Positions 35,701-46,860 of a DNA stretch of 64,000 bases are shown here, piece after piece. The stretch's first letter is position 1. The number at the start of each line of letters is the position of its first letter. Location: assembly GCF_037325665.1 (NCBI RefSeq), contig NC_090253.1:40450312-40514311 (forward strand), read 5' to 3'. The notes beneath the pieces are model-generated. The model was not told the origin of the DNA, did no database searches, and worked only from the letters and a program-made list of their open reading frames with translations. A program made the position numbers and the translations under genes. The stretch is from Littorina saxatilis. Its lineage: Eukaryota; Mollusca; Gastropoda; Littorinimorpha; Littorinidae.

Positions 35701-36452
35701 ATCAAATGAAAGCTGAGCCTGTCATTGCAAAATAAGGAATATACAACAATCCAGTGGCATGTAAAATATTGTTCCTTCAGAAAGATGGCTCTGACAGCAG
35801 AAACAATTTAACTTGAAGTTTGAGTCCAAAATTATTTCTCTACATTAGTGAACGTACTTGCAGTAATACCCCTCACACATGAACTATTCACAGACTGAAT
35901 AACAGTGTGTTCCCAATGTTGCTTCCGTGTATCGGTTAGATCCATCTCGGTTAGATCCATCTGCAGAGTACGGATTGTCATCCGTTTAATATTAAAAAGG
36001 AAAAACAATCAGAACTTGTCATCAGTGATCAACCTACCTTGCAAGAGTGGGGTGAAACACTCACTTCCTGCCAACATGTCTGCAAAAAAAAGAGGAAACA
36101 ATACCAATGGAAGCTTAAAATGGTTCTTTTGTTCAATATGTGTACACGTGCTTCATTTCTGGGGTGAAAGTGTAAAATATATTGATGGATTGATAGAACA
36201 ATATTGCCTCAAGTTCACCGCACCAAAAAATACTTATCAATCAACATTGTCATCACTCGATCAGCTGTTCCATCTCTTTCATAAGTGTGTGTGTGATGGT
36301 GTGAGCGTGTGTGTGTTTGTGTACGTGTGTGTGTGTGTTTGTGAACAAGCGTTGAAAAACGTATGTTTACCTTGCTCTAGATCTACCGACTTTCGTAGGC
36401 GGAGACTTCTCTGCCGTGACAGCGGCTTCGTTTCCCTGGCAGAATTCAACAT
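32704..36452 (-). CDS. Small five-exon gene, 79-residue basic protein
   Basis: I infer exons 36452-36371, 36079-36038, 34408-34388, 33767-33721 and 32751-32704, all on the minus strand with GT-AG borders. Joined, they give 240 nt, 79 codons plus TAA, with no stop. The protein starts MLNSARETKPLSRQRSLRLR, contains DMLAGSECFTPLLQ and ends KNRVSQRKTIERESAQ. The ATG has a purine at -3 and an in-frame stop upstream. The 21-nt exon can be skipped without changing frame. Two more well-bordered exons in the second intron would stop translation if included. I do not recognise the family. The basic, Ser-rich composition might suit a nuclear protein. RNA data are needed for certainty. Confidence 0.55.
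33471..33647. repeat. Near-perfect 177-bp palindrome without a loop
   Basis: Two arms of about 88 bp (GAAAACATGTTGCTAACTAA onwards) meet at TTCTAATTCGGAATTAGAA with a single central base. Only about two mismatches were seen. It lies in the last intron of the small minus-strand gene. It could be a MITE or a source of double-stranded RNA. Confidence 0.85.
34414..34506 (-). mobile_element. SINE 3' fragment at a splice acceptor
   Basis: A 93-bp fragment with a GAA-rich tail (AACGCAGAAGAAGAAAAAG on the minus strand) is flanked by GGACTGTC at 34406-34413 and 34507-34514. The duplicated word contains the CAG acceptor of the 21-nt exon. The original pyrimidine-rich context is now 93 bp upstream. Confidence 0.65.
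35066..35101 (-). other. Candidate alternative exon, 36 nt
   Basis: It is bordered by ACTTTTGTGCAG and AAG|GTCAAC. In the frame of the small gene it holds a TAA. In another frame it reads IPEQPLKLKSYK and follows the 57-nt exon in phase. Confidence 0.35.
35424..35480 (-). other. Candidate alternative exon, 57 nt
   Basis: It is bordered by TTCTTGCAG and AAG|GTAAATAAG. If spliced after the 42-nt exon of the small gene it gives an immediate TGA. In another frame it reads TEEQRMFEPLLNLRHTSHK without stops. It may be an alternative or regulatory exon of the small gene. Confidence 0.4.
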
Positions 36453-36599
36453 CTTGTACAGATCTGCCGGTGATTTTCATTTCCTCCGCTTCTAGAGTCA
36501 CTTGATCCACAGATTTAACGAACATTGAATGTTCTTTTAGTTCTTGTGACGGAAGTAAAATCAAGGAATTAAGTGGGCATTCCTGAGCCCTCTGCTGGC

Positions 36600-37295
36600 T
36601 TCATGTCCACAAAGTAAATCGCACAAACTTGCAGGGTTTGGGGGGTAGTTTATTACTTTGAAGAAGAACAGCTAGTCGTCGCTGCCCGTTCAGCATTCTT
36701 CGCGCGACTTTTGTTTTGCAGAGGAAGGCATATGCAGTTTTTTTCCTGATGAATGTTGCCAGGGTGCACAAACTGAGAAAGCATTCCCGATTTTCCACAA
36801 TTTTCTACTTCTTTACAGTCTTTTGCACAACATGATTTATAACTGCCGGTGTACGTCTAATTCATGATGCCAACCAGCTGGGTCAAAAGTTACGTTCGAG
36901 AAAATACTCGTTGAACTAAGTTCCAAACGAATGTCAAGGCCAGTTCTTGACTGGTTTTGAACTGAAGTTGGGCTCCAAATGAAAATAAACACTTCCTCCA
37001 GCTGCGCGACCCATTAATAACAACAGTTGGAACTGGTAGGAAGATGAACAGGTCTTGCGAACTGGCTACACACTGTTACGGTTCAAGTTTAAGTTCAAAG
37101 TAAACACTCAACTGAGGTTGCAGGTAATGGCGGACTTGACTTCCTTCATAACCAAATATCACTCTTCTGACAAAAAAACGCAAATGCTATGTTAAACCGG
37201 AAAATACGTAAACCGGAAAAGGAAGCGCATCAAAACCAAAATGGCAGCCCCCATGAAATACGAAAGGTCACGGAAAAAAGTCGTGAATACTTAGG
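36600..37295. other. Upstream of the small gene, no other gene seen
   Basis: This probably contains the promoter side of the minus-strand gene starting at 36452. No definite core promoter element was identified. Confidence 0.3.
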
Positions 37296-39321
37296 CTGTT
37301 AAGCCTTTGTCTGATCTTTTGATCAGTTGCTATCCTAGCCTAACTTTTTCTTGGCTGGTGTAGTGAGAGGCATACTGATATTTGGGCTATACATATAATA
37401 GTCTTTCAGTGCATTGTCCAAGCGATTTTTGAAACTGTTCATTGTCGGCGCTTCTACCACATTCTTGTCCAAGGAGTTCCATGTGTCTATGATTCTGTTC
37501 GTGAAGAAAGATTGTCGGAGAAATGTTCTGCATTGTTTCTTCTTGAGCTTGAACTGATGTCCACGGGTATTACACAGGCTATTCAGCTCCAGTGGGTTCT
37601 TGCAATCGTAGTATCCATGCACGAATTTGTATGCTTCAATCATATCTCCCCGGATACACCTATAGCACATGCTTGGAACTTTCAAGACTCTCAAACGCTC
37701 TTCAGTCGTAACTCAAGGTCTTCAACCCTGGAATACACTTCGTGGCTCTTCTTAACACGCTTTCAATCAAATTTTTATCTTTCTCGAGTCGGGGACTCCA
37801 CACCACATTTGCAAATTCCAGATGAGGCCGTACAAGTGCAACAAAGAGAAGTCTTAGCGTTTCTGCGTCCAAATGCTCATAAGACCGTCTAATGAGACCC
37901 AGGATTCTGTTTGCTTTGTTGACTTGTGTTTCCACGTGCTTTGAGAATTTCAATTCACTGTCAGTACATTGACCCCAAGGTCCTTTTCTGCACTTGAGCT
38001 TTCCAGATCAACTCTGTCCACGCTGCCAGGTTTTCTCATATTATACACAAGTTTCTGATTTTTTGTACCGAACTGTAATGTCTTACACTTATCTGCATTA
38101 AAGCGCATCTGCCACTTGTCTGCCCAGTCGACCAAACTGTCCAAATCCCTCTGGAGTTCCTTGCTATCTTCACACGTTCTGATTTGTCGGTACACTTTCG
38201 TATCATCAGCGTACATGCTGCACAGACTGCTCACAACCTCAGGGAGATCGTTAATGTATATAACAAATAAAACCGGGCCCAGCACACTGCCCTGGGGCAC
38301 TCCACTTGTCACGTCTTTCCAGTCCGACATAGACCCATTGACCTTCACCCTTTGCTTTCTATCACTTAGAAAATCACCGATCCAGTTTTTGACAAGTCCA
38401 TGGATACCATATGCTTCTAATTTTTTCAGTAACCGCACATGCGGAACACAATCGAATGCCTTAGCAAAATCAAGGTACACAGCGTCAACCGGTACTCCAT
38501 CATCTAAGCTATCTGTCCAGTCCTCAATGACGCTAATTAAGTTTGCCACAAAACCATGCTGGCAATCTGATAACAAGTCGTTGGCTGCCAAATGAGAGAA
38601 AACACTGGTTCTTATCAACTTTTCTAACAGTTTGCATGGTATGCTTGTTAAACTCACTGGGCGGTAGTTGCCTGGACTGCTCTTACAGCCCTTCTTGAAA
38701 AGGGGTGTTACATTTGCCTGCTTCCACTGATATGGTACTGTTCCTTCAGCTAGCGATGCCCTAAAAACAATCGCTAAAACTTCAGCTAAAACGTCAGCCA
38801 ATTCTTTCAACACTCTTGGATGCATATTATCAGGTCCAGTTGACTTCGAGGCGTCAAGTGCCTTTAGCAACTTCAGGACAGCGTTCGTGTCAATGTCTAT
38901 GTTATTCAATTCATTATTCAACTTCCTTCCCTCACAATCAGGGACGTAGTCAAGATTTTCTTTCGTGAACACACTACAGAAAAAGTCATTAAGCATATCC
39001 GCTTTCTCACTGTCTTTCGTTGCTTGTTTACCACTCTTATCAGTTAGATCGGACACACCATCCCGGGTGGCCATCTTGCTTTTGGCGTAAGCGTAGAATG
39101 CTTTGGGGTTGCTCTTAGCAGCTCCAGCAATGTCTTTCTTAGCTTGGTTTCTGGCCTGCGGCATAAAATAAGTAGTCTGCCCCTTCCCTAGTTTGCATGC
39201 ACATATCTCTGATATGCTGAACGTTTCTTTTTCACTTTGGCCAATGCTTTTTCATTCATCCACAGTGGTTTTCTTTTCTTATTGAGTCCATTGCTCCGAA
39301 CATGAGGAACATATTCACCCA
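37296..39321 (-). mobile_element. jockey/CR1-like LINE, 5'-truncated
   Basis: The 404-codon frame at 39164-37950 holds a nearly full reverse transcriptase: STGPDNMHPRVLKEL, YRPVSLTSIPCKLLEK, VYLDFAKAFDCVPH, SGVPQGSVLGPVLF and the catalytic MYADDTKVY. The thumb and C-terminus continue in other frames (37953-37702, LVRPHLEFANVVWSP; 37694-37335, RQSFFTNRIIDTWNSL), so at least two frameshifts exist. Coding traces also run upstream to about 39321, where it is cut off. The endonuclease is absent. It cannot move on its own. Confidence 0.85.
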
Positions 39322-39670
39322 CGGGTCTCATTCTATCAATGTAAACTGGCGATAGCCGTGGATCGATGATTATCAGAATGTTTTTGGACCGTGGCTAGAC
39401 CTAACTTTTAAAATCTAAATAATAAATTGACAGCTTGTTTCACAAACATTCTTTAATCATAAAAGAATTCTTGTTTCATCAAGACAAGATCAGTACAATT
39501 CGAAGTTGTGAAAGTTTGAAAAAAGAAAAGCCCGGAAGCAGGGTCATGCAAGGGTCGTAGCAGACGACGGTTGATGCATATCGCCAGTTCCTCTCAACAG
39601 TCAAAAGCCATCGCTAGAGTTCTTGTGAACCACAGCCGTTTGTTTCATGCATAAAAACGTGCTATTGCAG
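39322..39670 (+). repeat. Copy of the interior of the TTAA element
   Basis: GGGTCTCATTCTATCAATG through GCATAAAAACGTGCT matches 5612-5986 closely. It lacks the TTAA ends. Confidence 0.75.
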
Positions 39671-39691
39671 ATATCACACACACCAGTCCGC

Positions 39692-40255
39692 TTACCGGCA
39701 CGGTTGGCCTAGTGATAAGGCGTCCGCCCAGTGATCGGGAGGTCGTGGGTTCGAACCCCGGCCGGGTCATACCTAAGACTTTAAAATTGGCAATCTAGTG
39801 GCTGCTCCGCCTGCATGGCGTCTGGCATTATGGGGTTAGTGCTAGGACTGGTTGGTCCGGTGTCAGAATAATGTGACTGGGTGAGACATGAAGCCTGTGC
39901 TGCGACTTCTGTCTTGTGTGTGGCGCACGTTATATGTGACCCTCCACCACGAAATGAGTCGCATGTCACCTTTGCATGATTTTCATATTTTTACATTTTC
40001 CTAAAGAGTTTTTTATGCTCTATCCAGTGGTGAAAACCGTTTTAGAAAAGAGCGAAAACTGTTTGAGTTATAAGCCTGTGACTAAGGTGACCCTCACGCT
40101 GTTACCATACACTCTCCGGACTTATATCAAGCCTAGCGCAGAACCGCACGAGGTGACATATGCGACTCATTTCGTGGTGGAGGGTCACATATGTCAAAGC
40201 AGCACCGCCCTGATATGGCCCTTCGTGGTCGGCTGGGCGTTAAGCAAACAAACAA
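39692..40255 (+). mobile_element. tRNA-headed SINE, interrupted by a MITE
   Basis: It has A-box TTGGCCTAGTGA, B-box GGGTTCGAACCCC and a (CAAA)n tail. ACCAGTCCGC is duplicated at 39682-39691 and 40256-40265. A 253-bp MITE splits the body. Confidence 0.9.
39936..40188. mobile_element. MITE inside a SINE (GTGACCCTCCACCACGAAAT ends)
   Basis: The inverted ends are over 30 bp and flanked by ATAT on both sides (39932-39935, 40189-40192). The SINE family sequence shows the empty site as CGTTATATGTC, so the 4-bp duplication is firm. Superfamily not assigned. Confidence 0.85.
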
Positions 40256-40456
40256 ACCAGTCCGCATCGGCAAACCCGGCCTTAGACCTGAGGTGATTCG
40301 AGTCTGGCATGTGCCCATGTTTGTTTGCGTGTTTGCCTATGTCTGCGTGCGAGCGTGCAGGCGTTTGAATGCGCGTGCGTGTGTGCACGCTGTCATCTCT
40401 AAAAATTCCACACACTTATGTCACGAAGGATAAGAAATGGCCTGCACGAAATTTAG

Positions 40457-40630
40457 GTTTTGAAAAATACTTGTTTGTACATTTTGTCCAGGGTCAAGAT
40501 ATTTACATTTAAATCATATCCGTTAAATATGAGTGGTTTACACAGTTTTGGAAAATACTTGAGTTTGTAATTTGTGGGACATGATGTTTACATTTTAATC
40601 ATATCTGTTAAATATGAGCAGCTTACAACA
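40457..40630. repeat. Tandem duplication of about 88 bp
   Basis: TTTTGaAAAATACTTG and ATCATATCyGTTAAATATGA occur twice in the same order. Confidence 0.75.
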
Positions 40631-40837
40631 AAAAATAAAATAAAGACTTTCATTTTTTTCATTTATTTTTTAAATTTTTTTGGGGGGTCGGTGTTTACTT
40701 TTTCAAACGAGAAAACAGCTTTTAAGAGTATTGTACTTCTGCATTTCTTCAAGCAATCCACATCTTCTTTATGTAGGGATGTAGTTGTGTTTTTTTCTCA
40801 AAATATTGAAGGGATCACTATTTTTGGAAGTACTGTA

Positions 40838-42160
40838 AATTGTGACCATGTGTGAAGGTTAGGGTCATTGAAATGATGGTGAAAATACGTGTCATCAAAA
40901 ACTATGCTCATGCAAATAATGAAAGGTCTGCCCGTTTCCATCTCAGAAATGTGTTGATATCCATGAATGTGAGGAATCCAAAGTGAAGAGCGCGAAATTT
41001 AGGGGGTAGGGTTGGGCAACTGCCTGTAGTTTTCTTTTTTAACCAGGGACTGGATGTTCATATTTGTACCATAGTTTCAGAAATGAATGTGCTACAACAT
41101 ATCACATTTTAAAGATCTTCGAACATTTCATAGGCATATTTTTCACAAACTGCAATAGTGTTACACACACTTCATATTAAAAAACATGTGAAAATTCTTT
41201 GTTCTGTACTTTTCACGCTGCATTCCATTCAAACAATCCATGTCTTCAATTTTTCTGGATTTTAAACATAATTACCACCCTCTTAGCATAGTTTTTTTCT
41301 GTTTGTGTTTTTGCAAAATACTGAAATGGTTACAAAGCTTTGGAATTCGCTTGTGACCTTGGGTGAAGGTCAAGGTCATTGAATATCAGTAAACATATCT
41401 TTGACACACCAGGCTATAACTATGCGAAATATGAAAGCCATGCTGCTGTCATCTCTAAAAAAAAGTGTTGATGACTATGAATGTGGGGAATGCAAAATGA
41501 CGAGGGTGAAATTTAGGGGGTAGGGTTGAATGAGACTTGTTCACATTTTCACCATAGCTCTAGAAATAAGTGGGCTGTAACATATCACATTTTAAGGCAT
41601 TTGGAATATCTCTGAGGCATTGTTTTTACTTCTTTAAATACTAAAACTTCAATAGCGCTCACACAATTCATATACAAAACCTCCATAAAATAATGCACAC
41701 TTCTTTGTACTGTAAACTGTTTGCTGCATTCCGTTCAAAGAATAAATATCTTCTATTTTCCAGATTTTAGACAGAATGTACAACCCTTTCAGTATAGGAT
41801 TTGTATCCTTTTTTGTTTGTGTTTTTTGCAAAATACTGAAATGGTTACAAAGTCTTGGAACTCACCTGTGACCTTGTTGACATCGTAGGGTATAAGTATG
41901 CAAAATATGAAAGCTATGCTTGCTTTCATCTCTGAAATGTATTGATGTCTATGAATGTGGGGAATGAAAAATGACGACCGCAAAATTTAGGGGGTAGGGT
42001 TGGGTTAAACAGCCTGCAGTTTAATTTTTTGGCATGGGACTTAATATTCACATTTTCACCATTGCTGGAGAAATGAATGAGCAACAACATATCAAATTGT
42101 AAGGAATTTCGAATGTTTCTGAGGCATGTTTTTACTTCTCTATATGAGGGAAAATGTAAT
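40838..42160. repeat. Large-unit tandem repeat, ~515 bp x 2.6
   Basis: Units begin near 40838, 41349 and 41871 (GTGACCTTGGGTGAAGG). They share TTTAGGGGGTAGGGTTG and CAACATATCACATTTTAA. The third unit is partial. Units are well diverged. Confidence 0.75.
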
Positions 42161-42310
42161 TGTGCTAAGTAAAATAAATGTAAAAAGACGGTATAAAACA
42201 TACCAAAGTTCTTTGAAATGTAATTTCTTGTTATGTTCTAATAGGTATAACATTTACTTCCCCCAACAATTATCCAGCAAGTGGCTACTACATTTTTACT
42301 GTCGAATTGT

Positions 42311-42937
42311 CAAATTGGTTGAAATTTTGGTCAAGTAGTCTTCGACGAAGCCCGGACTTCTGTATTGCATTTCAGCGTGGTGGCTTAAAAATTAATTAAT
42401 GACAGTTTGGTCATTAAAAATCTGAAAATTGTAAAAAAATTATTTTTGTTATAAAACGATCCAAATTTACGTTTATCTTATTCTCCATCATTTTCTGATT
42501 CCAAAAACATATAAATATGTTATATTTGGATTCAAAACAAGCTCTGAAAATTAAAAATATAAACATGATCAAAATTAAATTTTCGAAATCAATTTAAAAA
42601 CACATAATCTTATTCCTTGTCGGTTCCTGATTCCAAAACCATATAGATATGATATGTTTGGATTAAACACACGCTCAGAAAGTTAAAACTAAGAGAGGTA
42701 CAGAAAAGCCATCCTTCTCAGCGCAACTACTACCCCGCTCTTCTTGTCAATTTCACTGCCTTTGCCACGAGCGGTGGACTGACGATGCTACGAGTATACG
42801 GTCTTGCTGAAAAAATTGCATTGCGTTCAGTTTCATTCTGTGAGTTCTTCTTCTTCTTCTTCTTCTTCTTCGGCGTTCCAGATTCTGTGAGTTCGACAGC
42901 TTGGCTAAATTTTGTATTTTTGCCTTACGCGACTTGT
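42311..42937 (-). repeat. High-copy interspersed repeat, copy B
   Basis: Reverse complement of the left part of copy A, from GGTTGAAATTTTGGTCAAG to CGCCTTACGCGAC. The 3' third of the family is missing. Confidence 0.8.
42848..42881 (-). mobile_element. 34-bp SINE 3'-end micro-insertion
   Basis: (TTC)n then GGCGTTCCAG is flanked by the perfect 13-bp duplication ATTCTGTGAGTTC at 42835-42847 and 42882-42894, inside repeat copy B. Confidence 0.75.
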
Positions 42938-44085
42938 TCTTCTTTGTTTCTGTTTTTCGACGGCATAATTGGATGACCAAGCAGGCACGGCACTAAAGTC
43001 GTGTTGAGGCAGGCTTTGTTTAGGGATCCTTCTATCTCCCCCCTCCCTATGTGAGGAGAGTAGTTAGGGTACCCACAGTCTTTGGTGGCAAGCCTTCAGT
43101 TTGTGTGCGTCACTTATGTGCGTGTTTTTTGGTGTGTGTTTTTTCCACTTAAAATAAAACTAGATTTGTTTAACATTCTGTATTCATATATGTATGCAAT
43201 TAATTATTATTTTATATCAAAATGAGTGAGTGTCTTTTTATGAACAAAAAAAGTGTTCCTTGTTAATGAAACAGGTATCTTGGCTCTTCTTGCCGTTTTC
43301 TAAATTAGGGGGTATCGATAGTATAAGTTTATTTCTGCCATTAAAAAATGATAAAGAAGTACTTATCTATTTTTATCTTGTACACACATAAATACACTTT
43401 CAAAACATGTGACTTTTGTTAGTGTATGGAGACCTTGAAATGTGAAAAAAAACCATTTCGCCGGCCGGTTTAGGTGAAAATGGCGTTCTGATCAAGGACA
43501 GCAACATGCAAACATATAGACAGCCTCAGGCAAGGAACTTTGTTGTGAAAATCTGTCATATGTTTAAAATTTATGTAAATCATTTTGTATTAGTGGTTTT
43601 CTGTCTTCTTTCTGGGGTCAGGCTTGCATCAAGTTTGTCACAGTTTGATAGATTTTCACGTTTTGGGGGCAACTTTCGTTTCGCTTGATTTTCTATGGAA
43701 AATAAGACTCTGCGTATAATTTTTTTCTTTGTTTTGTGTTGTACTGATCCTAATTAATTACAATAACATCCATGTTCACAGTATTTCACAGTTTAATGTT
43801 TGACTGGAAGTGTGAGAGAATGGGAAATGGCTGAAATCAATACCGTGAAACCTGCCTCCTCTAAAACCGTCAATTTTGAATAAATCTTGTTAAAATATTG
43901 TTTGTAGATCTATGTCCCTCATGCACACACATTGGTGTCATTTAAGCACCAATGCATTGCGGACAAATACGAGATACCGCTCGCGAAAGACTGATTTCAA
44001 CTGATGCTCCATCATACCGGCTTGTGGTGAAAGCGTGCTGGCGTCTTCTTTAATGCATTACAGTGTCCATTTTTTTTCAACTGAG
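42938..44085. other. No gene seen
   Basis: AT-rich intergenic sequence with only short chance frames. Confidence 0.3.
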
Positions 44086-44165
44086 TCCGTGGCCGAACGG
44101 TTCTCTCGTTCGCCTGATGCGTGATTTAGTCGAGTTCAAATCTCCATCTGCCCGTAATTTATTTT
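44086..44165 (+). mobile_element. tRNA-like sequence, probable SINE head
   Basis: A-box-like GTGGCCGAACGG and B-box-like CGAGTTCAAATCTC are spaced as in a tRNA with a long variable arm. Acceptor pairing is poor, so it is more likely a SINE head or a pseudogene than a working tRNA. Confidence 0.4.
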
Positions 44166-44398
44166 TACTCTTTGGCATTTGTTTATTTTCTTCATGTGCA
44201 AAAGAGTACGTTATAATAGCAAAATTGATTTAATTTTTTTTTTTTAGGCAGGAATGGTTTAAAAAAAATCTTTGGTTAACATGATATTAGTTTATTGATA
44301 AAGTTTAACTTAAACATGTAAACATTTGATTAAAAAAAAAAATAACCATGAAGGATGCTCCCCGCTTCAAAAAACAAAGGTGAGAGAGAAGACAAAAC

Positions 44399-45250
44399 AA
44401 GTCGCGTAAGGCGAAAATACAATATTTAGTCAAGTATCTGTCGAACTCACAGAATGAAACTGAACGCAATGCCATTTTTCAGCAAGACCGTATACTCGTA
44501 GCATCGTCAGTCCACCGCTCATGGCAAAGGCAGTGAAATTGACAAGAAGAGCGGGGTAGTAGTTGCGCTAAGAAGGATAGCACGCTTTTCTGTACCTCTC
44601 TTTGTTTTAACTTTCTGAGCGTGTTTTTAATCCAAACATATCATATCTATATGTTTTTGGAATCAGGAACCGACAAGGAATAAGATGAAAGTGTTTTTAA
44701 ATTGATTTGGACAATTTAATTTTGATAATAATTTTTATATATTTAATTTTCAGAGCTTGTTTTTAATCCGAATATAACATATTTATATGTTTTTGGAATC
44801 AGCAAATGATGGAGAATAAGATAAACGTAAATTTGGATCGTTTTATAAATTTTTATTTTTTTTTACAATTTTCAGATTTTTAATGACCAAAGTCATTAAT
44901 TAATTTTTAAGCCACCAAGCTGAAATGCAATACCGAAGTCCGGGCTTCGTCGAAGATTACTTGGCCAAAATTTCAACCAATTTGGTTGAAAAATGAGGGC
45001 GTGACAGTGCCGCCTCAACTTTCACGAAAAGCCGGATATGACGTCATCAAAGACATTTATAAAAAAAAATGAAAAAAACGTTCGGGGATTTCATACCCAG
45101 GAACTCTCATGTCAAATTTCATAAAGATCGGTCCAGTAGTTTAGTCTGAATCGCTCTACACAGACACACAGACACACGCACATACACCACGACCCTCGTT
45201 TCGATTCCCCCTCGATGTTAAAATATTTAGTCAAAACTTGACTAAATATA
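44399..45250 (+). repeat. High-copy interspersed repeat, copy C, full length
   Basis: Uninterrupted 850-bp copy from GTCGCGTAAGGCG to CTTGACTAAATAT. It carries TATGACGTCATCAAAG. It is the best template for this family in the window. Confidence 0.85.
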
Positions 45251-46599
45251 AAAACGAAAATGCGGTAGCAGCCACCTGCATGCAACTGAGATTAAAAAAA
45301 AAAAAAATAAAAAAATAACAAGAGGCGAAGCCTTCAAGGCTCACGTAAGAAATCGACAAACAGTAACACAAACTCAATCACTCCGTCACACATACACACA
45401 CACACAGTACACACACACACACAGAAAGAGCATGGGTGAAACTGTGCAAGAAAGCGAGACACTAGATCTAGTGGGGCTCCTATGTTGCAAAATCATTCAA
45501 ATCATGCAACAAACACCAAATTAAGCAAATATGAAGAGTTTTATGTGCTTAACAAAACCTGATACAGAGCCATCGCGAAAAATAAAAAATGGGTAGTTTT
45601 TAAACAATTTTTCAAAATGGCCGCCAGTGTAAACGGTTGAGTATGTTAGGCATATTTCACTTCATGTGATTAACAGCAAATTTGGCGTAAATGGACATTT
45701 ACTTTTGCTTAACAAAACCTGATACAGAGCCACCGTGAAAAAATTAAGAAATCAGTAGTTTTTTTACAATTTTCAAAATGGCCGCCAATAAAAGGGTATT
45801 TAGGCATTTTTGATGCTACAAGACATTCTCTTGCAATAGAAACTAACACAAACACATTTTTAAACAAAACAATACATGTATTGTTGGTGCAGAGAATGAT
45901 TGGACGGTGTGGGTGGCAGGGTTGAAGAATTTGTGGATTACCTAAACTGTGCAAAAATAAATATATTGCACCAATTTTCATACCAAAACGAAAACATTCA
46001 TTCCTGTGCTGTTATATTCAATGTATGCTATTGAGGGCACTCAACTTGGCTAACTGGAACACTTTTAAGATAAAAGGTGGCCTTTACATGGGTTATTTAG
46101 GGTACCCCCAAAATAAAACTGATAAAAATGTAATGTATCAACTCAAAAGTCGACTAAAATTCATAATCGCTGTATTTCGAAAACGTTGTTTTTTCTCATG
46201 TGTTTACACAACTAGCACATTCCGGCAAGTGTCTATACTCAAAAGAAACTTTGGCAGTACTTGAAACAACCATCTGTCATATATACATGCGAAGTCAAAA
46301 ATATGTGGGATGTAAGTCAACAAACCTGTGGCAGTTTTTAAAATATTATTTCGTGAAGATTTGAAAGTGTACTCAAACGGTTGAACTACGCCTCGTGCGT
46401 AGACACACATTCCTGAAAGTTTCAACGCAACCCACTTGGTCATTGCTAAAATACATGGATTTTAGTTGACTTGGGTATCCCTCAAATTTGACACATAAAC
46501 ATCTCATCCGTGAGATCGACACATACATCAGTAGGTACAATGGCACAACACTAGAAATATGCAAGATGGCGAAATAAAACAACCTGTTCTGGATGGATA

Positions 46600-46860
46600 A
46601 TCAAGTTGACTTTCTCTTCGTATACACCAGTGACCCAGTTGTGCCTCAGGAATTGTCGTCGGCTTTTTAAAAGGTACCCGAAGTTTTTGTCACATCTCTT
46701 TGTCACGTCAAGGGTATCCTTATTTTGACGGCGTAAATGATTATGTTAAAAAAAAATGTGCCAGATAGCGAAGATGCGAGCCTTTAATGGCATAGACAGT
46801 TTGAATAAAATGACACAGGAATAAAAGTTTGAGTTGGGGTATGAAAATGGGTGCAATAAT
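46600..46860 (+). repeat. Dispersed repeat copy
   Basis: GTGCCAGATAGCGAAG, GCCTTTAATGGCATAGA and AAATGGGTGCAA match 26395-26650 and 18160-18430. This copy overlaps the end of the decayed LTGCDT gene. Confidence 0.5.

Noticed and set aside
35905-36495. 196-codon plus-strand frame
   Set aside because: It overlaps the first two exons of the minus-strand small gene and contains TG-repeat and intron sequence. No domain was seen.
36371-36564. Other minus-strand frame of the first exon (FVKSVDQVTLEAEEMKITG)
   Set aside because: It is open over the exon but runs into a stop in the next exon whichever downstream exon is used. The alternative frame joins four further exons.
44086-44165. Functional tRNA gene
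   Set aside because: A- and B-box words are present but acceptor pairing is poor and the anticodon loop is unclear.
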